Assembly: GCA_035591015.1 (NCBI GenBank)
Contig: JAXIUW010219175.1
Location: 1-10,673 of the forward strand
Direction of reading: 5' to 3'
Length of the DNA stretch: 10,673 nucleotides
DNA from: Cephalothrix simula
Lineage: Eukaryota; Nemertea; Palaeonemertea; Archinemertea; Cephalotrichidae
Shown here in pieces: positions 1-7,421 of the stretch (position 1 is the stretch's first letter; each line of letters opens with the position of its first letter). The position numbers and the translations under genes were made by a program. The notes beneath the pieces were generated by a model, which had not been told where the DNA came from, ran no database searches, and saw only the letters and a program-made list of their open reading frames with translations.

Positions 1-334
1 GATGTTGTCTGATGGTTTAACTCAGTAAAACGAAAAAGATTTTAAAGTTAAAATTTCCAAGCACTCTAGTGCATAATCAATTTAAGGACCTCTAGCGGCT
101 AAAATATGAGTCATACGGCATATGACTTCCAACCTAAAATTCACCGTATATGCACATATGAATTGATTAACTGCCTTCTTTGAGCTCTTTTGAGACCGCA
201 AGCCCCAAAATTTTGAATTTTAAAGATTTAATGCGCTAATTTTGAGAATTAAAGAAGTATCTCTTATTTATAATAATGTTCAAACAGGACTAATTTATAA
301 TTAAAGATACTAAACCTCTAAAAGGAACATTAAG
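1..334. other. AT-rich stretch with one isolated satellite core copy
   Basis: No gene is visible. The stretch holds one copy of the 22 bp core described below at 87-108. Immediately after it is a 7 bp stem with a 5 nt loop (109-115 pairs with 121-127). A weak AAAATTCACC match to the tandem units follows near 136-145. Otherwise it is AT-rich sequence with stops in all frames. Confidence 0.6.
87..108 (+). repeat. Isolated copy of the GACCTCTAGCGG repeat core
   Basis: This 22 bp sequence is identical to those at 940-961 and 1090-1111, and close to 1210-1230. The three later copies are in tandem. This one stands alone about 850 bp upstream, so the core is either part of a dispersed family or a remnant of a larger array that has been split. 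Confidence 0.8.
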
Positions 335-817
335 ATGAAATATATTAAGATAGAAAAGACCAGAGGCAAAGATAAGAAAATTGATGCTACTGACCTTATT
401 GTGACATAACATGAAAGGTAACGCCATAAGTACGTGGAAGGTAGATTATAAATTTAATAAGCTAAGATACTTCTAACTCCCAAAAGAAATTTATAATATG
501 GAAAAGGTCAAGACAACAATTATTAAATGAAAAAGGAAGGGGCACTATACAATGCTATGCAAAATACAGATCCTAGGAAATTTTTATACCTTTGTAAGGT
601 ATAATTCGCGAAAGAAATACCCCTCGTGGATCTATTAAGACAACATTTTAAAACCTAATTTGGAATCCATTTTAAGAAGTTAGTTCAATTTGAAAGGGAA
701 AGGGTACAAAATGACGATATGAAAAAAGGGTGTATTGATCAAATGGTTACCAACGCGAACGAAATTCATAAGAAGGAATTCATTATTTCAATTCAAAAAA
801 TGCAAAATAGCAAATAA
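335..817 (+). other. Forward frame broken only by TAA; possible decayed or recoded ORF
   Basis: Read from the ATG at 335, one forward frame runs to 817 with ten stops, at 407, 419, 449, 455, 458, 494, 524, 602, 656 and 815. Every one is TAA. The frame has a mild coding look: from 527 on, G is about twice as frequent at codon position 1 as at position 2, and CAA is common. The longest uninterrupted part is 659-814 (52 codons), rich in Lys, Asn, Gln and Ile. No family is recognised. It could be a decayed retroelement ORF, sequence once read with a TAA-sense code, or chance in AT-rich DNA. Neighbouring frames also have open patches of 30 or more codons, so this is only a weak gene candidate. Confidence 0.12.
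584..604. repeat. Short perfect hairpin, 9 bp stem
   Basis: TTATACCTT (584-592) and AAGGTATAA (596-604) are perfect complements around a 3 nt spacer. No run of T follows, so there is no reason to call it a terminator. Its role is unknown and chance is possible. Confidence 0.5.
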
Positions 818-864
818 TTCATAAAAAATTACGCCGGGGGCGTGAAGATCACCCGAAGTTAAAG

Positions 865-1235
865 AATTACTTATGTTGGTCACACCACACAGACCAACAA
901 TTTACCGAAATACTAAAATAGATAATTTGGACGTTTAACGACCTCTAGCGGCTAAAATATGCGTCACAGAAATAAGTCCTCATTTACATGTAACTTCGTC
1001 TTTTTTTATTTAAGTTTTCAAATGAATACATGTTTTGCATACCTTGAAAATTCACCATAATAATAAAATTGCTCATTTTGACCATTAATGACCTCTAGCG
1101 GCTAAAATATGCGTTTTTCATAAGCTCTGAAATGAATACATGTTTTGCCTACCTACGACCAACTTGAAAATTCACCCTAATACTAAAATGGTCTATTTTA
1201 ACCTTTAATGACCTCTAGCAGCGAAAATATTAACT
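865..1235 (+). repeat. Satellite-like tandem repeat, units of about 120-150 bp
   Basis: The core GACCTCTAGCGGCTAAAATA recurs at 940, 1090 and 1210, giving unit lengths of 150 and 120 bp. The last copy has two changes. Outside the core the units share AATGAATACATGTTTTGC (from about 1021 and 1131), then TTGAAAATTCACC, TAATA-TAAAAT and a TTTTRACCWTTAAT run leading into the next core. The sequence before 940 (892-939) is a diverged unit end, with GACCAAC and a TACTAAAATAG run. The 30 bp length difference lies just after the core of the first full unit. The stretch contains no gene. Confidence 0.75.
874..899. repeat. 8 bp stem hairpin at the left edge of the tandem array
   Basis: TGTTGGTC (874-881) is the perfect reverse complement of GACCAACA (892-899) around a 10 nt loop. 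The right arm overlaps the GACCAAC motif found in the later tandem unit at about 1148. Confidence 0.5.
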
Positions 1236-1950
1236 TTAGAGAAAAACGGTTTTTGAGTAGGTGATTTATCTTTTAATAAGCTGTCGTTTTTAAATATATA
1301 TTGATATTGATACGACGACTTAAGACATTTTGACACCTTGACCGGCCATTTTCAAGCTTCAGTGATTTAACCCCACCATTCCTAGTATGTATTATCAACA
1401 AAATCGGAAAACATATTATCCAAAATCGATTCATAGTAAAAACAGGTGTGAACAGTTAACCCGTTTTTTAAGGAAAAGAAATTAGAGTATAACCATCCGT
1501 TTCTTACATACTTTTAACCCAAACAATTAACTTTTAATATTTCTCTAATTCATGTAATTGCGCTGATTTGAAACTATTTCTACCAGGAACATGCTTAGCA
1601 AAACAACGGAGTGTTTGATCGAAAAAATTATAACATCTAAGAATCTAAAAAATCTAATCTAGAAGCGATCTTCGAGACCTGGGGCAAATCAAGTGCAATA
1701 TGATGGGTTTGCCGAAGGCTAACTAAAGATGGATCGGAAAAGAAATGCTAATTTAATCAAATGTTATTCATATTTGGTGCAGCCAGTCTGACTGACCAAA
1801 TTGTCCAAGTATTAAGTATACAGTGGATAAGATAGCAGCCTCATATGCACCCAAAAAACCAGGACTACAATTTTAAAAAGATCTTTCAAATAATACATGT
1901 ATCAATATTTTAAATATCAGACAGAAATGGACTGAGATACGGGATAACTG
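1236..1950. other. Gene-free AT-rich stretch
   Basis: I see no exon with acceptable splice sites, no RNA gene and no clear repeat. TACATGTA occurs at 1894-1901. All frames are closed within a few dozen codons. Confidence 0.5.
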
Positions 1951-1953
1951 CTA

Positions 1954-1986
1954 CAAATGCAGATAATGTAAGATTATCTGCATTTG
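1954..1986. repeat. Perfect 14 bp inverted repeat with 5 nt loop
   Basis: CAAATGCAGATAAT at 1954-1967 is exactly complementary to ATTATCTGCATTTG at 1973-1986, with GTAAG between. The stem is mostly A:T. It is too short for a microRNA precursor unless flanking pairing extends it, and I do not see such pairing. It could be a protein-binding palindrome or a microfoldback remnant. Confidence 0.75.
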
Positions 1987-2000
1987 CTGCTAACGTTTAA

Positions 2001-2407
2001 AAATTCCCCTTTTCTGCAAATTTAAAATTTAGGTCTGAAACGCCGGAAGATTCGCGATATTGTCATTGCTCCTTTGCTCAAGACGAAGAATGGGAGTTTA
2101 CGATATCGCAAAGGCACATCGATTTCCTCGCTATAGCGATGTTGCCCGCCATTTTGTTTCAACTTCTCCGACTATTATCCTACCGAAGTTGGGGGTCCCC
2201 TACCGACATCGAAAAGGCGTATCAACGGGGCATTTGAGCACTAATCTAATGCAAACTCGATTCGATATCGCAGCGACATCAATGCGACTTGATATTATCG
2301 CACGTTATTCACACAGTACACCCAGGTACACCAGTATTCAAACAGATTTTCGCTTTCTTAACTACTTTGCAAATACATGTATCATTATATCGAAGCGCTG
2401 GATTTAA
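2001..2407 (+). other. GC-richer patch with two overlapping forward open frames
   Basis: One forward frame is open without a starting Met from 2001 to the TGA at 2235-2237 (78 codons). A different frame has an ATG at 2090 in good Kozak context (A at -3, G at +4) and runs to 2407 (105 codons). They overlap over 2090-2237, so at most one can be real there. The first could be an exon using the AG at 2031-2032, preceded by a CCCCTTTTCT tract, but no donor follows. The region is richer in CpG than its surroundings and repeats CGATATCGC-like words. Neither product is recognised. A promoter or first-exon region is as likely as a coding gene. Confidence 0.15.
2147..2161 (-). promoter_or_regulatory. 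YY1-like ATGGCGG site, minus strand
   Basis: Read on the minus strand this is GAAACAAAATGGCGGG. It matches the animal YY1/Kozak motif (AAnATGGCGGC) that often sits at transcription starts and first AUGs. The minus frame from this ATG closes after 25 codons. It faces away from the similar plus-strand site at 2409, so the pair is arranged divergently. Confidence 0.3.
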
Positions 2408-2408
2408 A

Positions 2409-2425
2409 AACAAAATGGCGGCGTC
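2409..2425 (+). promoter_or_regulatory. YY1-like ATGGCGGC site, plus strand
   Basis: AAACAAAATGGCGGCG is the inverted counterpart of 2147-2161: 14 bp are shared exactly in inverse orientation, about 250 bp apart. The frame from the ATG ends after six codons. It could be a start-site element, or the arms could be short terminal inverted repeats of a degraded element. Confidence 0.3.
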
Positions 2426-2429
2426 GACA

Positions 2430-3390
2430 TATTGATACCAAAACATTAAATCCTAGATTCACCAAAACATGGTAAACCCTTTCTGCTTCACTAAACACTC
2501 TCAAAGTCTATATCAACATTACAGAACTATCTAATAGAGTTGAGAGCTCGAAATATGAACTTGAGGCGAGGATTGCATCAAGATATCATTCCCAAATAAG
2601 AATTTGCATTTACTAATACCATTACAAAGGTACCTGGCGCTGCTTGTACAGAAAAACACCATTTTCAACTCCCATAAATATCTGCCATTCCTTTTTATAA
2701 CAAAATCTTGACTCTTGTTCGCCTCTCCTAGCCCAATCGATTCATCCTACCCACAGTAAAATTGATCGTTGGTTTAAGTTCGGTAAGAATTCAATAAATA
2801 TCAGCCTCGCGTCGTATGTAAAGTGTATATATGTGCTAACAGCGATCGATTTTCGACCAGGGATTAATCAATGGGCTAGAGAGGCCGAAAAAGGGTCGTT
2901 TTAAAATCAATAGATTTTATAGAAACGAATGGCAGAAGTTTGCCAGATGGATATGTATGGAAAGATGAGATTTCAAATGATGAGATGCAAAAAACAAAAC
3001 ACCAATCAGTTTACTAGTCAATACAAGTGACTAAAATAGTATTTTGAAAGTATAGTTTTTCTCTGTACAGCGTTAGATACGCTGTATTAACCTATGGTTA
3101 TAAAGCATGGCTATCAAAACAATTCCATTTATCAGTCTTGTTCTTTTTAAGATTTCGGTCAGCAAATTCTGAAACTTTGATTTCCATTTCAAACCCAGAA
3201 AAAAAACAAGGGGTCAACAAATCTAATTAAAGGCAAAATTGAAGTTTAAAAAGCCAAATTCAGTTCAAAATCAACTCCCTAGATTGATAAGGATGAAAAA
3301 AACATTACAAAATGATTAGAATTTAACGTAAACGATAAGATTTGAAATTTCAAAAGTTGAAAGTTATTTGTTTACAAACATTTGCTTTTC
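2430..3390. other. Gene-free AT-rich, intron-like stretch
   Basis: I see only short open frames, for example an uninterrupted minus frame over about 2625-2740 and a plus frame over about 2473-2610, each near 40 codons and without convincing splice sites. A 7 bp hairpin lies at 3066-3072/3080-3086 (TACAGCG/CGCTGTA). Nothing else is supported. Confidence 0.5.
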
Positions 3391-3396
3391 GATTGG

Positions 3397-3412
3397 ATAC
3401 CCGCCATTTTTT
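3397..3412 (-). promoter_or_regulatory. Third YY1-like ATGGCGG site
   Basis: The minus strand reads AAAAAATGGCGGGTATCC. It lies just downstream (minus sense) of the candidate exon at 3470-3517 and so would be intronic. The frame from its ATG closes after 11 codons. It is listed because the same rare word occurs at 2147 and 2409. Confidence 0.2.
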
Positions 3413-3469
3413 ATATCAGAGCGTCACCACCAAAGCTGAGACAGGGGAGTAGAAAAGTCTGATACTTAC

Positions 3470-3517
3470 CTGGTCCATGATAAATTTGACCACAGGTACT
3501 TTATCGTATTTTGGTGT
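3470..3517 (-). CDS. Candidate 48 nt internal exon, minus strand
   Basis: On the minus strand, a pyrimidine-rich ATTTATATTTTTCAG acceptor ends at 3518. The donor after 3470 reads CCAG/GTAAGTATC, which is complementary over 12 nt to the 5' end of U1 snRNA, so it is about as strong as a 5' splice site can be. The 48 nt between are a multiple of three. The phase-0 frame is open and reads TPKYDKVPVVKFIMDQ. A second frame is also open and the third has a stop. I do not recognise the protein. If real, the exon implies a minus-strand gene whose introns cover much of the window; no flanking exon is certain. The length suits a small internal or alternative exon. The weak point is that 48 nt is too short to prove coding from composition. 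Confidence 0.5.
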
Positions 3518-3645
3518 CTGAAAAATATAAATAATAACTTTCAATAAGCTGAGACATTTCATTTGACAAATTTATAAAACTTATTAATACATGTAATTCA
3601 ATTAACATGGACAATGAAAAGTGTATGTTTTAGAAAAGATAACCA

Positions 3646-3675
3646 GTGTCTATATCTTTTAGAAAAGATAGACAC
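3646..3675. repeat. Hairpin GTGTCTAT...ATAGACAC
   Basis: GTGTCTATATCTTTT and AAAAGATAGACAC pair with a 2 nt bulge. The word TTTAGAAAAGATA also occurs as a direct repeat at about 3628 and 3658. It is probably a slippage or foldback remnant. Confidence 0.5.
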
Positions 3676-3740
3676 ATTGAAAAATACACAGAAACACACC
3701 AGGACATGATTGGTGGGAAAAATAATATGGTGAATACACT

Positions 3741-4396
3741 ACACAAATTGATGGAAAAATTGGTTAAGACTTGGCTTGATGTTAGCGGTATAGCAACCCC
3801 CATAACTAATAGATGACACGGTTCGTCTAAGCAAGGGACAAGATTTTAAAAATATATCATGGCCAATTTTGCGTGATTCGAATGTGTATGATGTAATGAT
3901 ATTAAAATGTGAAAAAAGCAAATCGGTTTCCTGGCTACTTTCTGAGATACGCGCCCACTGATTTTTTAACACTGCGCATGCGCATATCTCGGAAATTAGC
4001 CAGGAAACCGATTTGCTTTTTTCACATTTTAATATCATTACATCATACTCTTTCAATTTCCGCAAAAATGGGCCATGATATGTTTTGAAAATCTTGTCCC
4101 TTGCTTAGACGAACCGTGATGATGTACATGGAGTAAAATGGTAGTATGTCCCTACCACGACCTTTTTTTTAATTTGTGGCAAACAGACAAATAGGAACCC
4201 CCATAAACTATAACTCCCTGGGAAGGGCATTTAAAACGCAGTTAAATGGTGGTGGTTTAATGTCCCTACCACCACCTGATGGAAAATGGTGGTTAAAATT
4301 ATCTTAATCAAAAATTCTTGTTTTTAACATTTTTGACCACCTTTCTCCACCTGGTAACGGTAGGTACATGAAAAGCACCACCACCATTTTACTGCA
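3741..4396 (+). repeat. Repeat family copy A, interrupted by a foldback
   Basis: The left part (3741-3781) matches 7422-7462 at 37 of 41 positions. After the foldback at 3817-4118, the sequence continues with AGTAAAATGGTAG and TATGTCCCTACCACGACC, then a T-run and AATTTGTGGCAAA. These match copy B around 7683-7812. A second unit at 4193-4320 begins AGGAACCCCCATAAAC and holds TGTCCCTACCACCACCTGATGG. A half unit in inverse orientation follows (4326-4396, ending with the reverse complement of GCAGTAAAATGGTGGTGG). No coding frame is shared between copies A and B, so this is a non-coding, probably transposon-derived repeat. Confidence 0.8.
3817..4118. mobile_element. Foldback (MITE-like) element, arms of about 138 bp
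   Basis: 3817-3954 and 3980-4118 are near-complementary around a 25 nt spacer that contains TGCGCATGCGCA. The termini read CACGGTTCGTCTAAGCAAGG on each strand. ATGA at 3813-3816 is repeated directly at 4119-4122, consistent with a 4 bp target-site duplication. Removing the element and one ATGA restores a sequence that aligns with uninterrupted copy B (about 7656-7690), which makes insertion the simplest explanation. There is no transposase frame. The element is non-autonomous, and its superfamily cannot be told from a 4 bp duplication alone. The open frame on the minus strand across it is an artefact of the palindrome. Confidence 0.85.
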
Positions 4397-5000
4397 TTCG
4401 AGGGATGAATATGATAAAGGAAATTCCAATGGACAATGCTACAAGGGGACATTATCTAATCTTGGGATTGGCAACTCCGTGAGAAACAAACCAACCCGTT
4501 TAATACCCCAAAATATCCCCATCCACTGAGGTAATAATACGTCGTTTTAAAAACTAATTAAATCAAAAAAATAACTGCCATTCATTCTTATTTTGTGTTT
4601 TTAAAATTTGAATTATCAAGAAACTCAAAACATTTTGATACACCTTTTTGTACCAAAAGTAATTCCTAAGCAGTATCTCGTTAATGTCAATTTTTATGCA
4701 TTTAATACCCTGCTTGACTCTTATGCATTTGATGAATTCTATCCCCATGATTACCGAAAAGAATTCATTGAATCCTCCTTCCGTTCAATGTCTAGGAGCG
4801 GCTGAAGAAGTTTTATGTCTTATGATCTTCCTTACCCTTCAAATAGAGAGACATTTTAACGTAAAGGATAAGTTTAGTTTTTTGTTAAATGTTTTACTGT
4901 TTCATAATTGTTTCTCCTAATTGGAAACTTTTGCTTATACGTAAAAAATAAAGATAAGGGTCGATGACCTTAAGATCCTTCAGCTGGCTGGATCTAGGAC
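4397..5000. other. Gene-free AT-rich stretch
   Basis: Several open frames of 60-80 codons overlap on both strands (about 4563-4920), but none has a recognisable product or splice context. A fragment near 4519 (TATCCCCATCCACTG) faintly resembles 8050-8064 downstream of copy B, so the repeat family may extend this far. Confidence 0.4.
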
Positions 5001-5002
5001 TG

Positions 5003-5106
5003 TTGGGCCACGGAGGTTTGGGCCATGGAGCTTTGGGCCATTTTTGGTTCGGGCCACGAACAGTTCGGTCACGGAGGTTTGGGCCATTGTTGTTTTGGGC
5101 CATTTT
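5003..5106. repeat. 15-16 bp minisatellite, GGAGGTTTGGGCCAT type
   Basis: GGGCCA recurs at 5005, 5020, 5035, 5051, 5081 and 5097, with a degenerate copy near 5066, giving a period of 14-16 bp and about seven units. Three units have an exact 15 bp period, so the minus strand reads WPKAPWPKPPWPNS there. The enclosing minus open frame (4894-5118) has no homology I know and no signal peptide. It is better explained as a tandem repeat than as a gene. Confidence 0.8.
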
Positions 5107-5219
5107 TGCTATAACCACAACCTACATTCCGCAATGAAATGCTGTTAAAAAAAGCGTCCAAATGACCATCGAATGCCTAATAAATGACTATAATCTAATC
5201 AATCGGGCTCTACGTGCAA

Positions 5220-5545
5220 TAAAATGGAAAGTGGCCGGAAAAAAGCGCCCCTAGCGGCGTAATTTGAGGGCGGGAAAAAAGTCATCTTCACCTCCTCTGA
5301 AAGCTATCAAATGACGCATTGCGCAAGCCTACGACCATTTAGACTTTTTCACATTATACTAACTTCATAGTCACGTGACCTTGACCTTGACCTAAAAAAA
5401 GGGCTCCGTGCGGCCCTTCATGTAGGTCATCACCCTGGGCCAAGTTATGAAATACATCAACGAAATATAACTTATCACAGACAGACGGACAGAAAGATGG
5501 AGGGGCGGACGATTACATTACCCAGGGTCGGTTAGGTAATTATTT
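5220..5545. repeat. Dispersed-repeat-like fragment with CACGTG and triple TGACCT
   Basis: CACGTG (5372-5377) overlaps three abutting TGACCT hexamers (5376-5393). An AGGTCA follows in the opposite sense at 5424-5429, then a CAGACAGACGGACAGA run (about 5478-5494) and CCCAGGGTCGG. Strings of this type (CCTTGACCTTGACC, ACAGACGGACAG) are, to my knowledge, common in repeats of bivalve genomes. No terminal repeats or open frame are seen, so the boundaries are approximate. The left part holds GCGCCCCTAGCGGCG, which shares CTAGCGGC with the satellite core at 87 and 940-1230. Confidence 0.45.
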
Positions 5546-6020
5546 TCCATCAAATCGATTTCTTACTATTTGCAATTGGCAAGTTTTTTAGTATAGCCAA
5601 TTATTGAAAATGAAAGGTGGTCTGAACCCAATCCAATTAAAGAACGCCATCATCATTATCATAATGTCCCCACGTCCCAGGACAGTGAGGGCGGCCTTTG
5701 TTGAATTCATTCAATTAGCAACGAATCTCCTAATGTCACTACTAATGCTAGTGTAATCATGAAATTGATCGTAGTGAGCAGTAATGGAGACATTAAACTT
5801 GAGGATCTAGAGGACTTTACAAGAGATAAAAGTCTGATAAAAGAGCAAACGGAAAAAAGATGCTGAGAGAATAAATATTTCTTGAAGAGATATCAAAATC
5901 AAATTTTAAATGACTGAATCTGACTGTTCCTTAATTCAAAAAATACTATCAACTACACATATTTTAAAGAAAGTAAGATCAAAAAGATAGAGCATCGTAT
6001 AAAAATAGCTAAAGCTTACA
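5546..6020. other. Gene-free stretch with an imperfect hairpin
   Basis: The only structure I can support is an imperfect inverted repeat, 5731-5753 against 5771-5795 (both arms begin TAATGTC when read inward on their own strand). The rest is AT-rich and closed in all frames. Confidence 0.4.
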
Positions 6021-6099
6021 AGCAAGAAAATCTATAGCACTTCGACCAAGGTTAAGGTTCATTATTATAATTTAAAACCGGAAGTAGCAAAAAAATCCC

Positions 6100-6444
6100 A
6101 AGGTCACCAATGAACTTTAAAATCATCTCTTTTCTCAAAATTTTTTTCAAAAATAAGGCTCGGAGACCCTTCCTGAATATCTTAGTTACATGTAGGCATT
6201 AACATGTTTGGGGAAATATTTCTCAATTCTCTTGTTCTATGTCATTTGTAAATTGAAAAATTTTGAAGAAATTTTAGAAAAATTACCATGTTACAAATGA
6301 CATAGTTCAAGATAATTGAGAAGTATTTTCCCAAAAATGTTGATACCTACATGCAACTAAGATATTCTGGAAGGGTCTCCATGCATTATTTTGAAGAAAA
6401 TAAAATTTGAGAAAAGAGAAATATAAAAGTTTATTGGTGACCTT
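6100..6444. mobile_element. Long inverted repeat, arms of about 152 bp, spacer 39 bp
   Basis: 6100-6251 and 6291-6444 pair along their whole length at roughly 80-85 percent with small indels. The outer ends read AAGGTCACCAAT/ATTGGTGACCTT; the inner ends are GTCATTTGTAA/TTACAAATGAC. Weaker similarity may extend outward to about 6030 and 6520. There is no transposase and no clear target duplication. It is most likely an old foldback transposon. A transcript through it would form a long imperfect hairpin, a potential substrate for ADAR or Dicer; that consequence is inference. Confidence 0.75.
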
Positions 6445-6718
6445 CAAATTAGTGTTAGACCTTAAAATTGCAAAAGAACACCTTTAAGAGCTGGATATTG
6501 GTCAAGGTTATAAAAAAGTTTCGTTGCCATCATTAGGCTAAAAGTATTTGACATAACGACTGGCCGATTTGGCCGAAGTTTCACAAACACTTTAAATATA
6601 TATTAATCAATCTAAATTATCGTAACTTAAATTTTGAAAAAAAAAACAATTCATAATAAACATGTAATAAAAATCAAGGTAAATTTTTTTCATAAAACCG
6701 ATATACGACGCCCTTTGA

Positions 6719-6969
6719 GCAATATTCTTTCAAAACTTACCAAAGCCTGGAAAATCACCAAAATTTAGAGACGAATCTCAAGAGCTTAAAAAGACTTGCA
6801 TCAAGTGTGCTGGCATGTCATCAAGTAAACTCGTAGTACAAACATTGAGAACTTGAGACAAGTCGTGTTTAGCATCCCGGAAATCGGAGAAACCAAACCC
6901 ATCCTTCTTCACAATTAGAATAAACCACCACTTTATGATATATTTAGGACATTTCAACTTAATTGTTTG
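6719..6969. other. Both strands open; uncertain coding remnant
   Basis: The plus frame 6719-6853 (45 codons) and the minus frame 6778-6969 (63 codons, stop at 6778-6780) are both open without a suitable start. The minus strand also has a good donor (GCTTTG/GTAAGTTTT) at 6740. The region is a little less AT-rich than its flanks. I recognise neither peptide. It may be an exon remnant or chance. Confidence 0.12.
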
Positions 6970-6970
6970 T

Positions 6971-7079
6971 TACATTTCATTACTTTTCATTTAATTACAT
7001 TTAATTACTTTTCATTTAATTACATTTCATTACTTTTCATTACATTTCATTACATTTCATTAATTTTCATTGTTCATTA
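6971..7079. repeat. 10 bp minisatellite, TACATTTCAT type
   Basis: About eleven decamers follow each other with almost no indels: TACATTTCAT, TACTTTTCAT and TTAATTACAT variants. T-runs therefore recur every 10 bp, close to the helical repeat. Confidence 0.9.
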
Positions 7080-7421
7080 ATGTACGCCTCTGTCACAAAT
7101 GTTTAACTCTGCAATTAATTTGATTTTTAAAAATTCAGATTCAAATGTTTGCGTAAGCAAGGGAACTATAACTCATTAAGAGAGAAATTCCGTCACGCTT
7201 GAGTAAAGAAGGATGATATAATCCACATGATAAGACACCTTATAATATGGAACCCATAAAAAATCCGTCGTGTCTTTTATACGTATAAAGCATCAATCTT
7301 AAAACGTCAGGATTCAGAGAGTTAATTTCCCGCCCCCAATATGATATGTCATCCAAAACAATACTAAGCGCCGTACAACGGAAGAATCATTATCTCCGTA
7401 TAATAAATTCTTGCTTTAAAT
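7080..7421. other. Gene-free stretch between minisatellite and repeat copy B
   Basis: Only a short AAGACAC/GTGTCTT hairpin (7232-7238/7270-7276) and an isolated TTTCCCGCCCC word at about 7327-7337 are seen. Confidence 0.4.

Noticed and set aside
832-866. GCCGG...GATCACCCGAAGTTAA resembling the middle of 5S rRNA
   Set aside because: The match is short and gapped, and the downstream internal promoter boxes of 5S are absent.
2757-2782. 26 nt plus-strand exon between CTACCCACAG and GTAAGAAT
   Set aside because: The donor context (TCG/GTAAGA) is mediocre, and the exon is too short to judge. Kept only as a sign of the chance background for tiny exons.
3459-3475. ATACTTACCTGG, identical to the 5' end of U1 snRNA
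   Set aside because: The match stops after 12 nt and the rest does not follow U1. It is the complement of an optimal 5' splice site, which is how it is used above.
3739-4065. 108-codon minus-strand open frame
   Set aside because: It runs through both arms of the foldback element, so its openness on each side is the same sequence read twice. No homology is recognisable.
4563-4920. Overlapping 61-78 codon frames on both strands
   Set aside because: They are mutually overlapping, have AT-driven composition, no splice context and no recognised product.
4894-5118. 74-codon minus frame with WPKPP-like repeats as a structural protein
   Set aside because: There is no signal peptide, the unit length is irregular and the remainder is unremarkable. 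A minisatellite explains it.
6735-6765. 6 nt microexon (TTTTCCAG/GCTTTG/GTAAGT, minus strand)
   Set aside because: The sites are individually good, but six bases cannot be tested from sequence and such pairs arise by chance.
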